Positions 1-6,251 of a stretch of 9,132 nt of DNA are shown piece after piece. The stretch comes from Fimbriimonadaceae bacterium. GTDB lineage: Bacteria > Armatimonadota > Fimbriimonadia > Fimbriimonadales > Fimbriimonadaceae. How positions within the stretch are numbered: the stretch's first letter is position 1; the number at the start of each line of letters is the position of its first letter. The notes beneath the pieces are model-generated. The model ran no database searches and had not been told where the DNA came from. It saw only the letters and a list, made by a program, of their open reading frames with translations. A program made the position numbers and the translations under genes. The stretch covers positions 1 through 9,132 of the forward strand of contig JADLGZ010000189.1 in NCBI GenBank assembly GCA_020849075.1. Reading direction: 5' to 3'.

Positions 1-59
1 TAACGAAAGCGGTGCGTTTTGCGTCTGAAGGGTTGAGATTTCAGCTCGCCGCGGCTGAC

Positions 60-1616
60 ATGAACAACATGAAGCGATTGATCGTACTTGCCAGTTTGAG
101 CGCCCTTGTGGGCTCCGCCTTCGCCCAGAGCAGTTTTACTATTCGCCGCCCCCTAGAGGGTGCGAAGGTACGGGAAACCGTTGAGGTTCGCATCCCGGTC
201 CGATCAATTCCATCGGGCTCAGGGTTTGTCGGTATCTGGGTGAACGGAAAGTTCTTGGAGGCGGTTTCGCCTTACTATCCGGCGACTGGGGTCAATACGA
301 CCGCGACCGATTTCATCTACAAGCTCGATACGAAGAAGCAACGGGAACCGAACTTCCCGCGCGGTATTCCCGATGGTCAAATGACGATCGAGGCAGTTCT
401 CTACGCGAACCGGGGCACCTTTACCCAGCCGATCAACAAGTCTTCCGTTGTCGTGAATCTCGATAACTCGGCCAGTATTCGGATCCCCTCGGGTGGGATC
501 GTCTTGCGTTATCCATTCCGACCGCTCACGGAGTTCATTTATGGAGTTGAGTTTAAGAACTCAATTCAGAGTCTCACGGAAGCCCAGGCCCAGTTGGGCT
601 CGCAAGCGGGAACTGTTGATGGTGCGCCCGAAAAGTTTCGCTACCGCATGACGGTAATCAATGATTATCGTAATCGCGATGGATCAAAAGACGGCTTATT
701 GCTGATGCAACCGTTGACGGAGCGTGGGCGCGACTACGCGATGCTGACCATTGCCGGGAATAACGAGCCGCAGAAGTATTACGATTACATGATGGAGCCG
801 CTCTACATGCGCCTGGCCAACAATGGCCGCGAGGTCTTTGGCGCTTGGCCCATTTATGCTCCCAGCGCAACCAGCTTTGGTGACAGCTCAAAGGTTGACC
901 TAGTTGCTGTGTTGCCCCTGCCTATTCTCCCGAGCCGTGGGGTCCGACCCGGAGGCCCCGCCTTCACTGGATACCTGCCTCAAGCTGTGATTGATCTTGA
1001 GAAGACCCATCTAAACGAGCGGTTCACTCAGCTTGTTCAAGCTCGCGGCACGCTCGAAGGTATTGAATACGAACGCGGCCGACCCTGCGCAAAGATTCGT
1101 AACGTACTTGCCCAAGGGCAGGCCGCCACTGGAGTTCTGGAGTTTAATGAGTACTATTGGTTCGCCCTTGACCTTGGGATGCCGATCAAGATTGAACGAA
1201 CGTACACGGTAACTCGGCGGATTCGTGAGACCGTTGGATCGCAAAGCGGTGGCGGTCGCACACCCGGTACGGGTGGCGGCGGGGGAACACCTCCTCGCCA
1301 AGCTGGAGCAGGCGGTGGCGGCGGCGGTAGCCGAGCTGGTAGCCAAGGCGGTAGCCTGTCCACGACCCCAGGCCTCTTCTTTAGTGATGAGTCGGGACTT
1401 CGGTTCGCGGGCCCTGGGTTAATCGTTGGGCCGTCCACGTGGCTACGCCAACGCGGACCTGGGAACGATAACCCTGAAGAAGGCGGTCAGCGAGTCGGCG
1501 GGGGACTTAACTCCGGCGGCGGCGGTGGGGGCACCGGAATGGGCGGTGGCGGTGGCCAGCGCACAGTGACCCGGTTGGTTCGACAACGAACCGTGATCAC
1601 CATGATCATGGAATAG
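60..1616 (+). CDS. Secreted glycine-rich protein with Ig-like N-terminal region, function unknown
   Basis: I do not recognise a named family. The protein starts with a clear Sec signal peptide: basic MKRL, a hydrophobic core, then an AFA|Q cleavage site. The mature start is beta-rich, with phrases such as FVGIWVNGKFLEAVSP and DGQMTIEAVLYANRG that resemble bacterial Ig/fibronectin-like surface domains. The C-terminal third carries two low-complexity glycine runs (about 1245-1360 and 1493-1560) and ends in a basic segment (TRLVRQRTVITMIME). The frame is open back to a GTG at 12, but that start would put 16 residues before the signal peptide. ATG 60 or ATG 69 is more natural; neither has a good Shine-Dalgarno, so the start is uncertain by three codons. 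The stop is followed by tatC on the same strand, suggesting co-transcription. The signal lacks a twin arginine, so the protein itself looks Sec-exported. Role at the cell surface is inference. Confidence 0.8.
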   Translation: MNNMKRLIVLASLSALVGSAFAQSSFTIRRPLEGAKVRETVEVRIPVRSIPSGSGFVGIWVNGKFLEAVSPYYPATGVNTTATDFIYKLDTKKQREPNFPRGIPDGQMTIEAVLYANRGTFTQPINKSSVVVNLDNSASIRIPSGGIVLRYPFRPLTEFIYGVEFKNSIQSLTEAQAQLGSQAGTVDGAPEKFRYRMTVINDYRNRDGSKDGLLLMQPLTERGRDYAMLTIAGNNEPQKYYDYMMEPLYMRLANNGREVFGAWPIYAPSATSFGDSSKVDLVAVLPLPILPSRGVRPGGPAFTGYLPQAVIDLEKTHLNERFTQLVQARGTLEGIEYERGRPCAKIRNVLAQGQAATGVLEFNEYYWFALDLGMPIKIERTYTVTRRIRETVGSQSGGGRTPGTGGGGGTPPRQAGAGGGGGGSRAGSQGGSLSTTPGLFFSDESGLRFAGPGLIVGPSTWLRQRGPGNDNPEEGGQRVGGGLNSGGGGGGTGMGGGGGQRTVTRLVRQRTVITMIME

Positions 1617-1640
1617 TGTCCGAATTACTGCGAAGGTTCA

Positions 1641-1670
1641 GAAACTCCTCGGCGAACCCCGAGGAGTTTC
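1641..1670 (+). promoter_or_regulatory. Perfect 12-bp hairpin that contains the tatC ribosome binding site
   Basis: GAAACTCCTCGG (1641-1652) and CCGAGGAGTTTC (1659-1670) are exact reverse complements around a 6-nt loop. The right arm contains GAGGAG (1661-1666), a strong Shine-Dalgarno 6 nt before the tatC ATG at 1673. In mRNA the stem would hide the ribosome binding site. No T-tract follows, so it is not a typical intrinsic terminator. It begins 24 nt after the upstream gene's stop. It could be a translational switch, a coupling element relieved by ribosomes, an RNA thermometer or a processing site. The structure is visible; the function is inference. Confidence 0.7.
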
Positions 1671-1672
1671 GT

Positions 1673-2473
1673 ATGTCCCTGATAGAGCACCTTGAGGATC
1701 TACGCCGGCGGGTGTTTCGCTCGTTGATGATTCTTGCCGTGGCGTGGACCGTCACCTGGATATTTCACGATCGTATCTACTCCTATGTGAACGGGGTGGC
1801 ACTAGAGGGCCTGCCAAAGGAACTCAACTATCGCGAAGCGTTTCTAAGCGTGACGGATCCGTTCATGCTTAAGCTAAAGGTGTCGTTCTACTTCGGCATG
1901 CTCCTCGCTCTCCCGTTCATGGTCTTGCAACTCTGGGGTTTTGTTGCGCCGGGGCTGAAACCACGCGAACGGAAGCCATTCCAGATTATTGGGCCGCTAT
2001 CCGTGTTGTTGTTTGGAATCGGCTGCTGGTTTTGTTGGATGATCATCCCGAGTGCGATGCAGTGGTTTGCCAGCATTGCGCTAGATAGCTTTCGGGGCAC
2101 CCAGATCAATCAAGAGCCGGGCCGGCTGGTCTTCTTCATTATCAATATGATGCTCGCCTTTGGGCTGGGCTTCCAACTTCCGCTCATTGTCTACTTCCTC
2201 GCCAAAGTCGGTATCTTGCCGATGGCGACCATCCACCAGTACTGGCGACATGCCATTGTGGGAATCTTCTTCGCCGCTGGCGCCCTTACCCCTTCCAACG
2301 ACCCTTTCAGCATGATGATGCTCGCGGTACCGCTTTGCATCCTGTTTGCCTTGAGCGTTCTTGCCGTGAAGTGGACCACGAAGCCCCTTCCGGATGACTA
2401 CGATATCCCAGCGGAAGAGCCCATAGAGGAGCCGAAGTCTGCCAAAGATTCTGTCCCATTCTCGGGTGACTAA
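1673..2473 (+). CDS. tatC: Sec-independent (twin-arginine) protein translocase subunit TatC
   Basis: TatC is the six-helix membrane core of the twin-arginine translocase; it binds RR signal peptides and recruits TatA/TatB to move folded proteins across the inner membrane. The N-terminus MSLIEHLEDLRRRVFRS is the family's opening signature. Further hallmarks are FVAPGLKPRERK (residues 90-101, with E99 at the position of E. coli E103), the FGLGFQLPL segment (163-171) and LTPSNDPFSMMMLAVP (205-220). Six hydrophobic stretches fit the fold, and 266 residues is normal length. I chose ATG 1673 because GAGGAG lies 6 nt upstream. An in-frame GTG at 1616 overlaps the previous gene's stop by one base and would add 19 residues, but it has no visible ribosome site. 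The residue matching E. coli E170 is Q168 here. The acidic proline-containing tail (about 239-266) should be cytoplasmic. No tatA or tatB lies in the window. Confidence 0.96.
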   Translation: MSLIEHLEDLRRRVFRSLMILAVAWTVTWIFHDRIYSYVNGVALEGLPKELNYREAFLSVTDPFMLKLKVSFYFGMLLALPFMVLQLWGFVAPGLKPRERKPFQIIGPLSVLLFGIGCWFCWMIIPSAMQWFASIALDSFRGTQINQEPGRLVFFIINMMLAFGLGFQLPLIVYFLAKVGILPMATIHQYWRHAIVGIFFAAGALTPSNDPFSMMMLAVPLCILFALSVLAVKWTTKPLPDDYDIPAEEPIEEPKSAKDSVPFSGD

Positions 2474-2505
2474 TCCGAAGAGTTGCGGTTCGTTCCGAAT
2501 GATCA

Positions 2506-2534
2506 TAGGCAAATCGCAATACCTGTGATACAGT
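2506..2534 (+). promoter_or_regulatory. Predicted promoter of the first dockerin-protein gene, near-leaderless
   Basis: TAGGCA (2506-2511, 4/6 to the -35 consensus), a 17-nt spacer and an extended -10, TGA-TACAGT (2526-2534). A start site about 6-7 nt after the -10 would fall at 2540-2541, only a few bases before the ATG at 2544, leaving almost no 5' leader. Read by eye against sigma-70 consensus. Confidence 0.45.
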
Positions 2535-2543
2535 GGGGGTTCA

Positions 2544-3758
2544 ATGAGGAACACAACTGCTGCTGCCTTGGTTCTTGGGCTCGCCAATCTTGCTTCTGCC
2601 ATGGGCCTCCATGGGATGGCACCTGCCTTTGGTCAGGGAAACTATTCGTTTGGAAAGATTGACGAGAACACCGCAGCCTTTTCCCCCCTCGTAACCATAA
2701 ACTTGTTCGGTGTTGTCGCGGTCAACCAGATGACCTATTCCCCGGTGATCAAAAAGTACGTATTTACCGCCTACGTAGATTCCAACAATGCCTACCTAGT
2801 TACGCTAGACCCCCATGACTACACGCTGGAAGTGCCTGCCATGCCCTTTACCCAAACGTTTGCTGAGGGCGTGGAGTATTCGCCGGCCCTCGGTGGCTTG
2901 GTTCTGGCCTTCGGAAGTAATAACTTTTCAAACCACATTGTCCTGTTGGATGGCTCATTCCAGAGCATGGCGATGAAATACATTGACCCGGGCATGGATA
3001 TGGATTGTCTGTTTGTCTCCGGTCCCGAATCTTCGCTTAACCGGCTGGATGTCAACAATAATTGGATGGGTCATCAACGCCTTATCGTTAATAATCCCTT
3101 CGGATCGACAACCTACGTTTGGACGGGCGCCGATTATTGGAACGCCACTCATACTGATGTGGCCTACCTTCCCACCAATGGAATGATCTACGCCACTCAA
3201 GGGAGCTCTTTGGCGGTCGTCAATTCTCTCGTCACGCCGCCCGCCACCATAGGTAGCTACGGCGGATACAACGTTACGGCTCTCGCAAATGGCCCCGACT
3301 CGCGTACTGTTCAAGGCACGATCATTCTTAACGATACGCTCGCGTCGTTCTCACCCATCTCGCGCATGATTACGGTCGAGGTGGTGCAAGGAAGCACAGT
3401 TGTGGCTTCCTCAAATGTCTTTATGAACTCAAACACTCAGTTCTTCCAGTTCCCCATTCTGGATGATGCCAATGGGCCGGCTAATGTCGTTTTCAATGGG
3501 TCATCCTTCCTCAAGACTTCAGTGCCGGTCAATTTGTCGAGTTCATTCGTGCTGACGGGGCCGGTGAACCTTCAGAATGGGGATCCCGACTTCTCGGGTG
3601 AAGTTGACGCGGCCGATATTGACCTCGTCATCGCTCGGTTTGGCAATACTTACCCGTCCGCGCTACCGGACCCTGATTCCGACGTGGATTGCTCAGGTGA
3701 GGTTGACGCAGCCGATATAGATATTGTCATCGCTAACTTCGGCGGCGAGGACGATTAG
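2544..3758 (+). CDS. Secreted protein with beta-propeller-like region and C-terminal dockerin-type EF-hand domain
   Basis: Residues 1-20 look like a Sec signal peptide (MRNTTAAALVLGLANLASA). Residues about 30-250 are beta-rich with repeating motifs such as MTYSPVIKKYVFTAY, GVEYSPALGGLVLAFG and DVAYLPTNGMIYAT, resembling blades of a propeller of the SMP-30/gluconolaconase or WD-like type; this is inference. Residues 255-345 form a carboxypeptidase-regulatory-like beta-sandwich (TVQGTIILND ... FNGSSFLK) that matches the module in the gene at 4163. Residues 346-400 hold two dockerin-like calcium loops, D347-D358 (DPDFSGEVDAAD) and D380-D391 (DVDCSGEVDAAD), each followed by an I-D-x-V-I-A-x-F-G helix, then an acidic end. 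ATG 2544 is chosen from the signal peptide and the predicted promoter just upstream; a GGGGG stretch precedes it but is a poor ribosome site. The stop overlaps the convergent ABM gene by 4 bp. No enzymatic motif is seen; ligand or anchoring role unknown. Confidence 0.88.
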   Translation: MRNTTAAALVLGLANLASAMGLHGMAPAFGQGNYSFGKIDENTAAFSPLVTINLFGVVAVNQMTYSPVIKKYVFTAYVDSNNAYLVTLDPHDYTLEVPAMPFTQTFAEGVEYSPALGGLVLAFGSNNFSNHIVLLDGSFQSMAMKYIDPGMDMDCLFVSGPESSLNRLDVNNNWMGHQRLIVNNPFGSTTYVWTGADYWNATHTDVAYLPTNGMIYATQGSSLAVVNSLVTPPATIGSYGGYNVTALANGPDSRTVQGTIILNDTLASFSPISRMITVEVVQGSTVVASSNVFMNSNTQFFQFPILDDANGPANVVFNGSSFLKTSVPVNLSSSFVLTGPVNLQNGDPDFSGEVDAADIDLVIARFGNTYPSALPDPDSDVDCSGEVDAADIDIVIANFGGEDD

Positions 3759-4048
3759 GCTCGGAGCGTTGCTTCGAAGATCCGGACTTCGGGCTCGCGG
3801 GCAAGGCATTCTTTGGCCTTGGTCATAAAGTCGGCAAAGTGGGCCGTCGCGAAGTGAGCTTCGAGGTGCGCCATCGAGCTCCATTCTTCGACGAACACGC
3901 ACTTCATATGCTCTTCAATACTCATGTAGTAATCGAAGCGCTCGCAACCCGCCTCAACGAGCGCTTTCGCCCGGTTCTCGTGGCATGCCTCAAGGAACTC
4001 CTCAATCTTGTCATCTTGGACTTGGCAGTAGCCGGTAAGTACAATCAC
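3755..4048 (-). CDS. Antibiotic biosynthesis monooxygenase (ABM/YgiN-like) family protein
   Basis: A 97-residue protein of the dimeric alpha-beta ABM fold, which includes small quinol/anthranol monooxygenases such as YgiN and many members of unknown substrate. The start MIVLTGYCQVQDDKIEEFLEA gives the first strand and helix. It continues with EAGCERFDYYMS (family pattern E-x-GC-x-x-F/Y-x-Y), VFVEEWSSMAHLEAHFATAHF (conserved E-W and H-x-x-x-x-H-F) and a closing strand VRIFEATL. I chose GTG 4048 because the family begins at this strand; AAGGAG (4064-4069) lies upstream, but at 15 nt it is farther than usual. The frame stays open further upstream, to a GTG near 4177 inside the divergent gene, without homologous sequence. 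Five cysteines in 97 residues (positions 8, 22, 35, 50, 81) are notable. The protein has no signal peptide and is likely cytoplasmic. The ABM assignment is confident; the reaction is not known. Confidence 0.88.
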   Translation of the reverse strand: MIVLTGYCQVQDDKIEEFLEACHENRAKALVEAGCERFDYYMSIEEHMKCVFVEEWSSMAHLEAHFATAHFADFMTKAKECLAREPEVRIFEATLRA

Positions 4049-4127
4049 GCTACAGTTGTACCGCTCCTTTTCTGCGGAAGGGTTGGGATCACCCGGTCTA
4101 GCTACCAGGCGCTCGAGGTCGAGAAGT

Positions 4128-4156
4128 TTGGTGTTTGGCAGAAGTTCTGTTATAGT
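4128..4156 (+). promoter_or_regulatory. Predicted leaderless promoter of the second dockerin-protein gene
   Basis: Extended -10 TGT-TATAGT (4148-4156), with a weak -35 TTGGTG (4128-4133) 17 nt upstream. The expected start site, about 4162-4163, coincides with the GTG at 4163 (ATG at 4166), and no Shine-Dalgarno is present. The mRNA would therefore be leaderless or nearly so. Read by eye from consensus. Confidence 0.5.
4149..4154 (-). promoter_or_regulatory. Predicted divergent -10 element for the ABM gene
   Basis: On the minus strand this reads TATAAC (5/6 to the -10 consensus) and overlaps the plus-strand TATAGT by four bases, forming a near-symmetrical bidirectional promoter core. No convincing -35 is visible at the usual distance on this strand. 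A start site near 4142 would give the ABM gene a leader of about 90 nt that contains AAGGAG. Confidence 0.4.
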
Positions 4157-4162
4157 TAGAGC

Positions 4163-5230
4163 GTGATGTCTCAGCATTCAATCGGGCTTTCACTTGCCTT
4201 CGTTCTTACGCCTTTCGCAAATGGGGCGACATTGATTGCGCCCATTAGTAACCACAGCTATCCCACCGCAACTACAGCCGATGGGCCGTACCATGACGGA
4301 GAAATGTCTCGGGTCATCATCATCAACGCCAATCAGTTAACGCCGATGGTTGGCCGTGTCATCACTGGGATTGCGTTTAAAGTCATTTCAACATCAACCA
4401 CTACTTGGCCATCCACACCTGCGACTTACACGGCGTGTGACCTCTTTTTGGGGCCTGGAGTGCATCCGGGAGCCAAGTCCACGACCTTTCTAAACAATTA
4501 CGCCGGTCCCAGAACTCAAGTGAGGGCTGGCTCGATCACCGTTCCCGCGAATAGTATTCCAACGGGCGACAATTTCTTCCCCTTCATTGATATCGCACCG
4601 TACATATATTCGGGTGGTCACCTAGTTTTGGAGCACCGGCGACGTGGGTTCACTGGCACATATGTTTATGTGACAGCAGTGCGCACCTCCGACAGTGAGT
4701 ACAACGACAAAATATCAGCCATTCGCTCTGGTATCGCCACCGCCCTTACTGGCGTTCAGCACGCTGCGCCCATTACGCAGTTTCGGTATGAAGACCCAAC
4801 AATGACCCTGGAGGGCACGATTAGCCTTCAGAACTTTGTCGGTACACCGAGTACGGTTCCGATTCAAATCCAGATTTATCCCGAGGGGAATAGCACGCCC
4901 ATCCACTCGGCTATGGTGACTGCGGGCTCATTTTCCATCGCCCTGCCGCCTTCTGTAACGCCCGGCAACTACGACATTGCGTTCAATGGATCACCCTTCC
5001 TTCGCCGCAAACTATCCATGCCGTTGGTAGCCGGCCCTAACGGAACTACGGCCGACCTCAGAAATGGAGACGTTGACGACTCCGCCGAAGTGGACGCGGC
5101 TGATATTGACGCCGCCATTGCGGCATTTGGAAATGTCGGCAATGTACTTGGCGATGTTGACGGCTCGCTTGAGGTGGACGCCGCCGATATTGATATTATC
5201 ATTGCCTCCTTCGGCGAAGTTGACGAATAA
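4163..5230 (+). CDS. Secreted protein with C-terminal dockerin-type EF-hand domain
   Basis: Residues 1-22 look like a weak signal peptide (hydrophobic IGLSLAFVLTPF, then ANGA), with little positive charge at the N-terminus. Residues about 23-212 are beta-rich with no family I recognise (for example TGIAFKVIST, DLFLGPGVHPGA, GGHLVLEHRR); the tone resembles a PEP-CTERM or choice-of-anchor type extracellular beta domain. Residues 213-300 are a carboxypeptidase-regulatory-like module (TLEGTISLQNFVG ... FNGSPFLRR) matching the one in the 2544 gene. Residues 301-351 carry two dockerin-like loops, D303-D314 (DVDDSAEVDAAD) and D331-D342 (DVDGSLEVDAAD), with I-D-x-x-I-A-x-F-G helices and an acidic end. 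Start is GTG 4163 or ATG 4166; the predicted start of transcription falls here. The two dockerin genes are modular paralogues at their C-termini only. The stop is one base from the convergent exonuclease stop. Binding partner unknown. Confidence 0.87.
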   Translation: MMSQHSIGLSLAFVLTPFANGATLIAPISNHSYPTATTADGPYHDGEMSRVIIINANQLTPMVGRVITGIAFKVISTSTTTWPSTPATYTACDLFLGPGVHPGAKSTTFLNNYAGPRTQVRAGSITVPANSIPTGDNFFPFIDIAPYIYSGGHLVLEHRRRGFTGTYVYVTAVRTSDSEYNDKISAIRSGIATALTGVQHAAPITQFRYEDPTMTLEGTISLQNFVGTPSTVPIQIQIYPEGNSTPIHSAMVTAGSFSIALPPSVTPGNYDIAFNGSPFLRRKLSMPLVAGPNGTTADLRNGDVDDSAEVDAADIDAAIAAFGNVGNVLGDVDGSLEVDAADIDIIIASFGEVDE

Positions 5231-5231
5231 G

Positions 5232-6047
5232 TCACAGCGCGCGCATTCGCGTGGCGAGGTCGCCAAGGCCAATGGCGGCGAGCCCATCCGCACCCGCTGA
5301 CCAATCGGGAAGTCCGCCGGGTAGCTCCACCGGGGCGTCCGAACGCATCCGGGCCACTTCGCGGAACATCAGGATTTGCTCCGCCCTGTCGCGTGTCCAA
5401 TCCGCGACCACCCGATCCAGCGTCCCATGCTGGAGCAGGAGGGCCGCGGCTGACTTCGGGCCGCATCCTCGCACGCCGGGAATCTTATCCGAGGCGTCTC
5501 CTGCAAGAGCTTTGAAATCGGGCACTTGCTCAGGTAGCACACCCATCCGCTCGACTACTTGCCGGGGTCCAATTCGGGCCAGTTCGCGGGTACCCCGCTG
5601 GGGGGAGATGACGGTGATCGCTTCCGTGACCAGTTGATAGGAGTCGCGATCGGCGGTCAAGAGGAGTGCCTTACCGCCTGCCTCCTGCTCGCGCAAAGCG
5701 GCGGCCGCCATCAAGTCGTCGGCCTCGTAGCCCGCCTGTTTCCCAACTCCAAACGAGAACGCCCGGCAGAGGTCAGGGAGCCGGCCCAACTGCACAACAA
5801 TGGACTCATCAAAGCTTCGGCCTCCTTGATAGGGGGGCCAAAGTTGGTTGCGGTAGGTATCCACGCCAAGGGTGTCAAAGGCAACGAAGACCCCACGCGG
5901 CCGCTCTTCGCTGTAGATCCGAGCCAGCATCCCAAAGAACCCAATGATCGCGTTAGTGTCGTTCTCATTCTTGGGATACGAATGATAGGCTCGGTGGGCG
6001 AGGTTGTCGCCATCAATGACCAACAAGGGTCGAATCTCCGAGTCCAT
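5232..6047 (-). CDS. Stand-alone 5'-3' exonuclease (FEN / DNA polymerase I N-terminal domain-like)
   Basis: A flap-endonuclease-type 5' nuclease that would remove 5' flaps, RNA primers or nicked-strand ends using two metal ions. Visible metal ligands and motifs: LVIDGDN (D12), VAFD (D58), YEADDLM (E108, D110, D111), LTADRDSYQLV (D133, D135), and ALAGDASDKIPGVRGCGPKSA (D184, D187, with the helix-turn-helix-type DNA-binding loop at 191-204). The substrate-arch region WPPYQGGR matches the usual P-x-Y-K-x-x-R. The protein has 271 residues and ends with the 5' nuclease fold; there is no 3'-5' exonuclease or polymerase domain, so it is not full-length PolI but resembles stand-alone family members such as ExoIX/YpcP. 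ATG 6047 is chosen because the fold starts directly after it, and GGGGGA lies about 11 nt upstream; a GTG at 6092 would add 15 unrelated residues. It sits downstream of the nuclease-helicase on the same strand. Confidence 0.94.
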   Translation of the reverse strand: MDSEIRPLLVIDGDNLAHRAYHSYPKNENDTNAIIGFFGMLARIYSEERPRGVFVAFDTLGVDTYRNQLWPPYQGGRSFDESIVVQLGRLPDLCRAFSFGVGKQAGYEADDLMAAAALREQEAGGKALLLTADRDSYQLVTEAITVISPQRGTRELARIGPRQVVERMGVLPEQVPDFKALAGDASDKIPGVRGCGPKSAAALLLQHGTLDRVVADWTRDRAEQILMFREVARMRSDAPVELPGGLPDWSAGADGLAAIGLGDLATRMRAL

Positions 6048-6095
6048 GGCCCTATGATCCCCCAAAGTTGCCATGCCGGGTGCAGCGACCACATC

Positions 6096-6167
6096 GTGGA
6101 CGGCAGTACTAACGTAGCCGTCAGCGGGGAAGTGGACGCCGCCGACATCGTCGCAGCAGTAGGCCCG
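6096..6167 (+). pseudogene. Decayed dockerin EF-hand fragment
   Basis: The plus-strand frame reads VDGSTN then SGEVDAADI-VAAVG, matching the intact dockerin repeats SGEVDAADIDxVIAxFG of the neighbouring genes. The match includes a run of near-identical DNA around GAAGTGGACGCCGCCGA. The first calcium positions are lost (N-V-A-V instead of D-x-D-x), and three codons are missing between AADI and VAAVG. The rest of the open frame upstream is antisense to the exonuclease and has no secreted-protein sequence, so only the tail remains. It is best read as the remnant of a third dockerin-tailed gene or a recombined repeat. No start or RBS is associated. Confidence 0.55.
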
Positions 6168-6223
6168 GACTGCTACCTACCATGTCCCGACTCGTCCAGC
6201 CTCGCTAACCGAACACCATCCGC

Positions 6224-6251
6224 CATTCCTAATTCGCAATTCCCAATTCCA
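6224..6251. repeat. Four-copy degenerate heptanucleotide tandem repeat
   Basis: Four consecutive 7-mers read CATTCCT, AATTCGC, AATTCCC and AATTCCA, ending at a TAA. This resembles the short tandemly repeated heptanucleotides (STRR-type) known from cyanobacterial intergenic DNA. It lies in the same gap as the dockerin relic. Confidence 0.6.

Noticed and set aside
12..59. GTG at 12 as start of the glycine-rich protein
   Set aside because: It would place 16 non-hydrophobic residues ahead of a normal signal peptide.
1245..1560. Repetitive DNA considered as a CRISPR or minisatellite
   Set aside because: Repeats are irregular glycine codon runs inside a coding frame, without fixed repeats and spacers.
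1641..1670. Hairpin considered as a terminator for the upstream gene
   Set aside because: No T-tract follows and the start codon of tatC is two bases beyond the stem.
1616..1672. GTG at 1616 as the tatC start
   Set aside because: No ribosome site; the strong GAGGAG and the family's usual N-terminus favour ATG 1673. Kept as an alternative because of the one-base overlap with the upstream stop.
2081..2602. Minus-strand open frame of 173 codons over tatC
   Set aside because: Shadow of tatC with no motif, signal or ribosome site.
4135..4140. TTGGCA as -35 for the gene at 4163
   Set aside because: The spacer to TATAGT would be only 10 nt, too short for a sigma-70 promoter.
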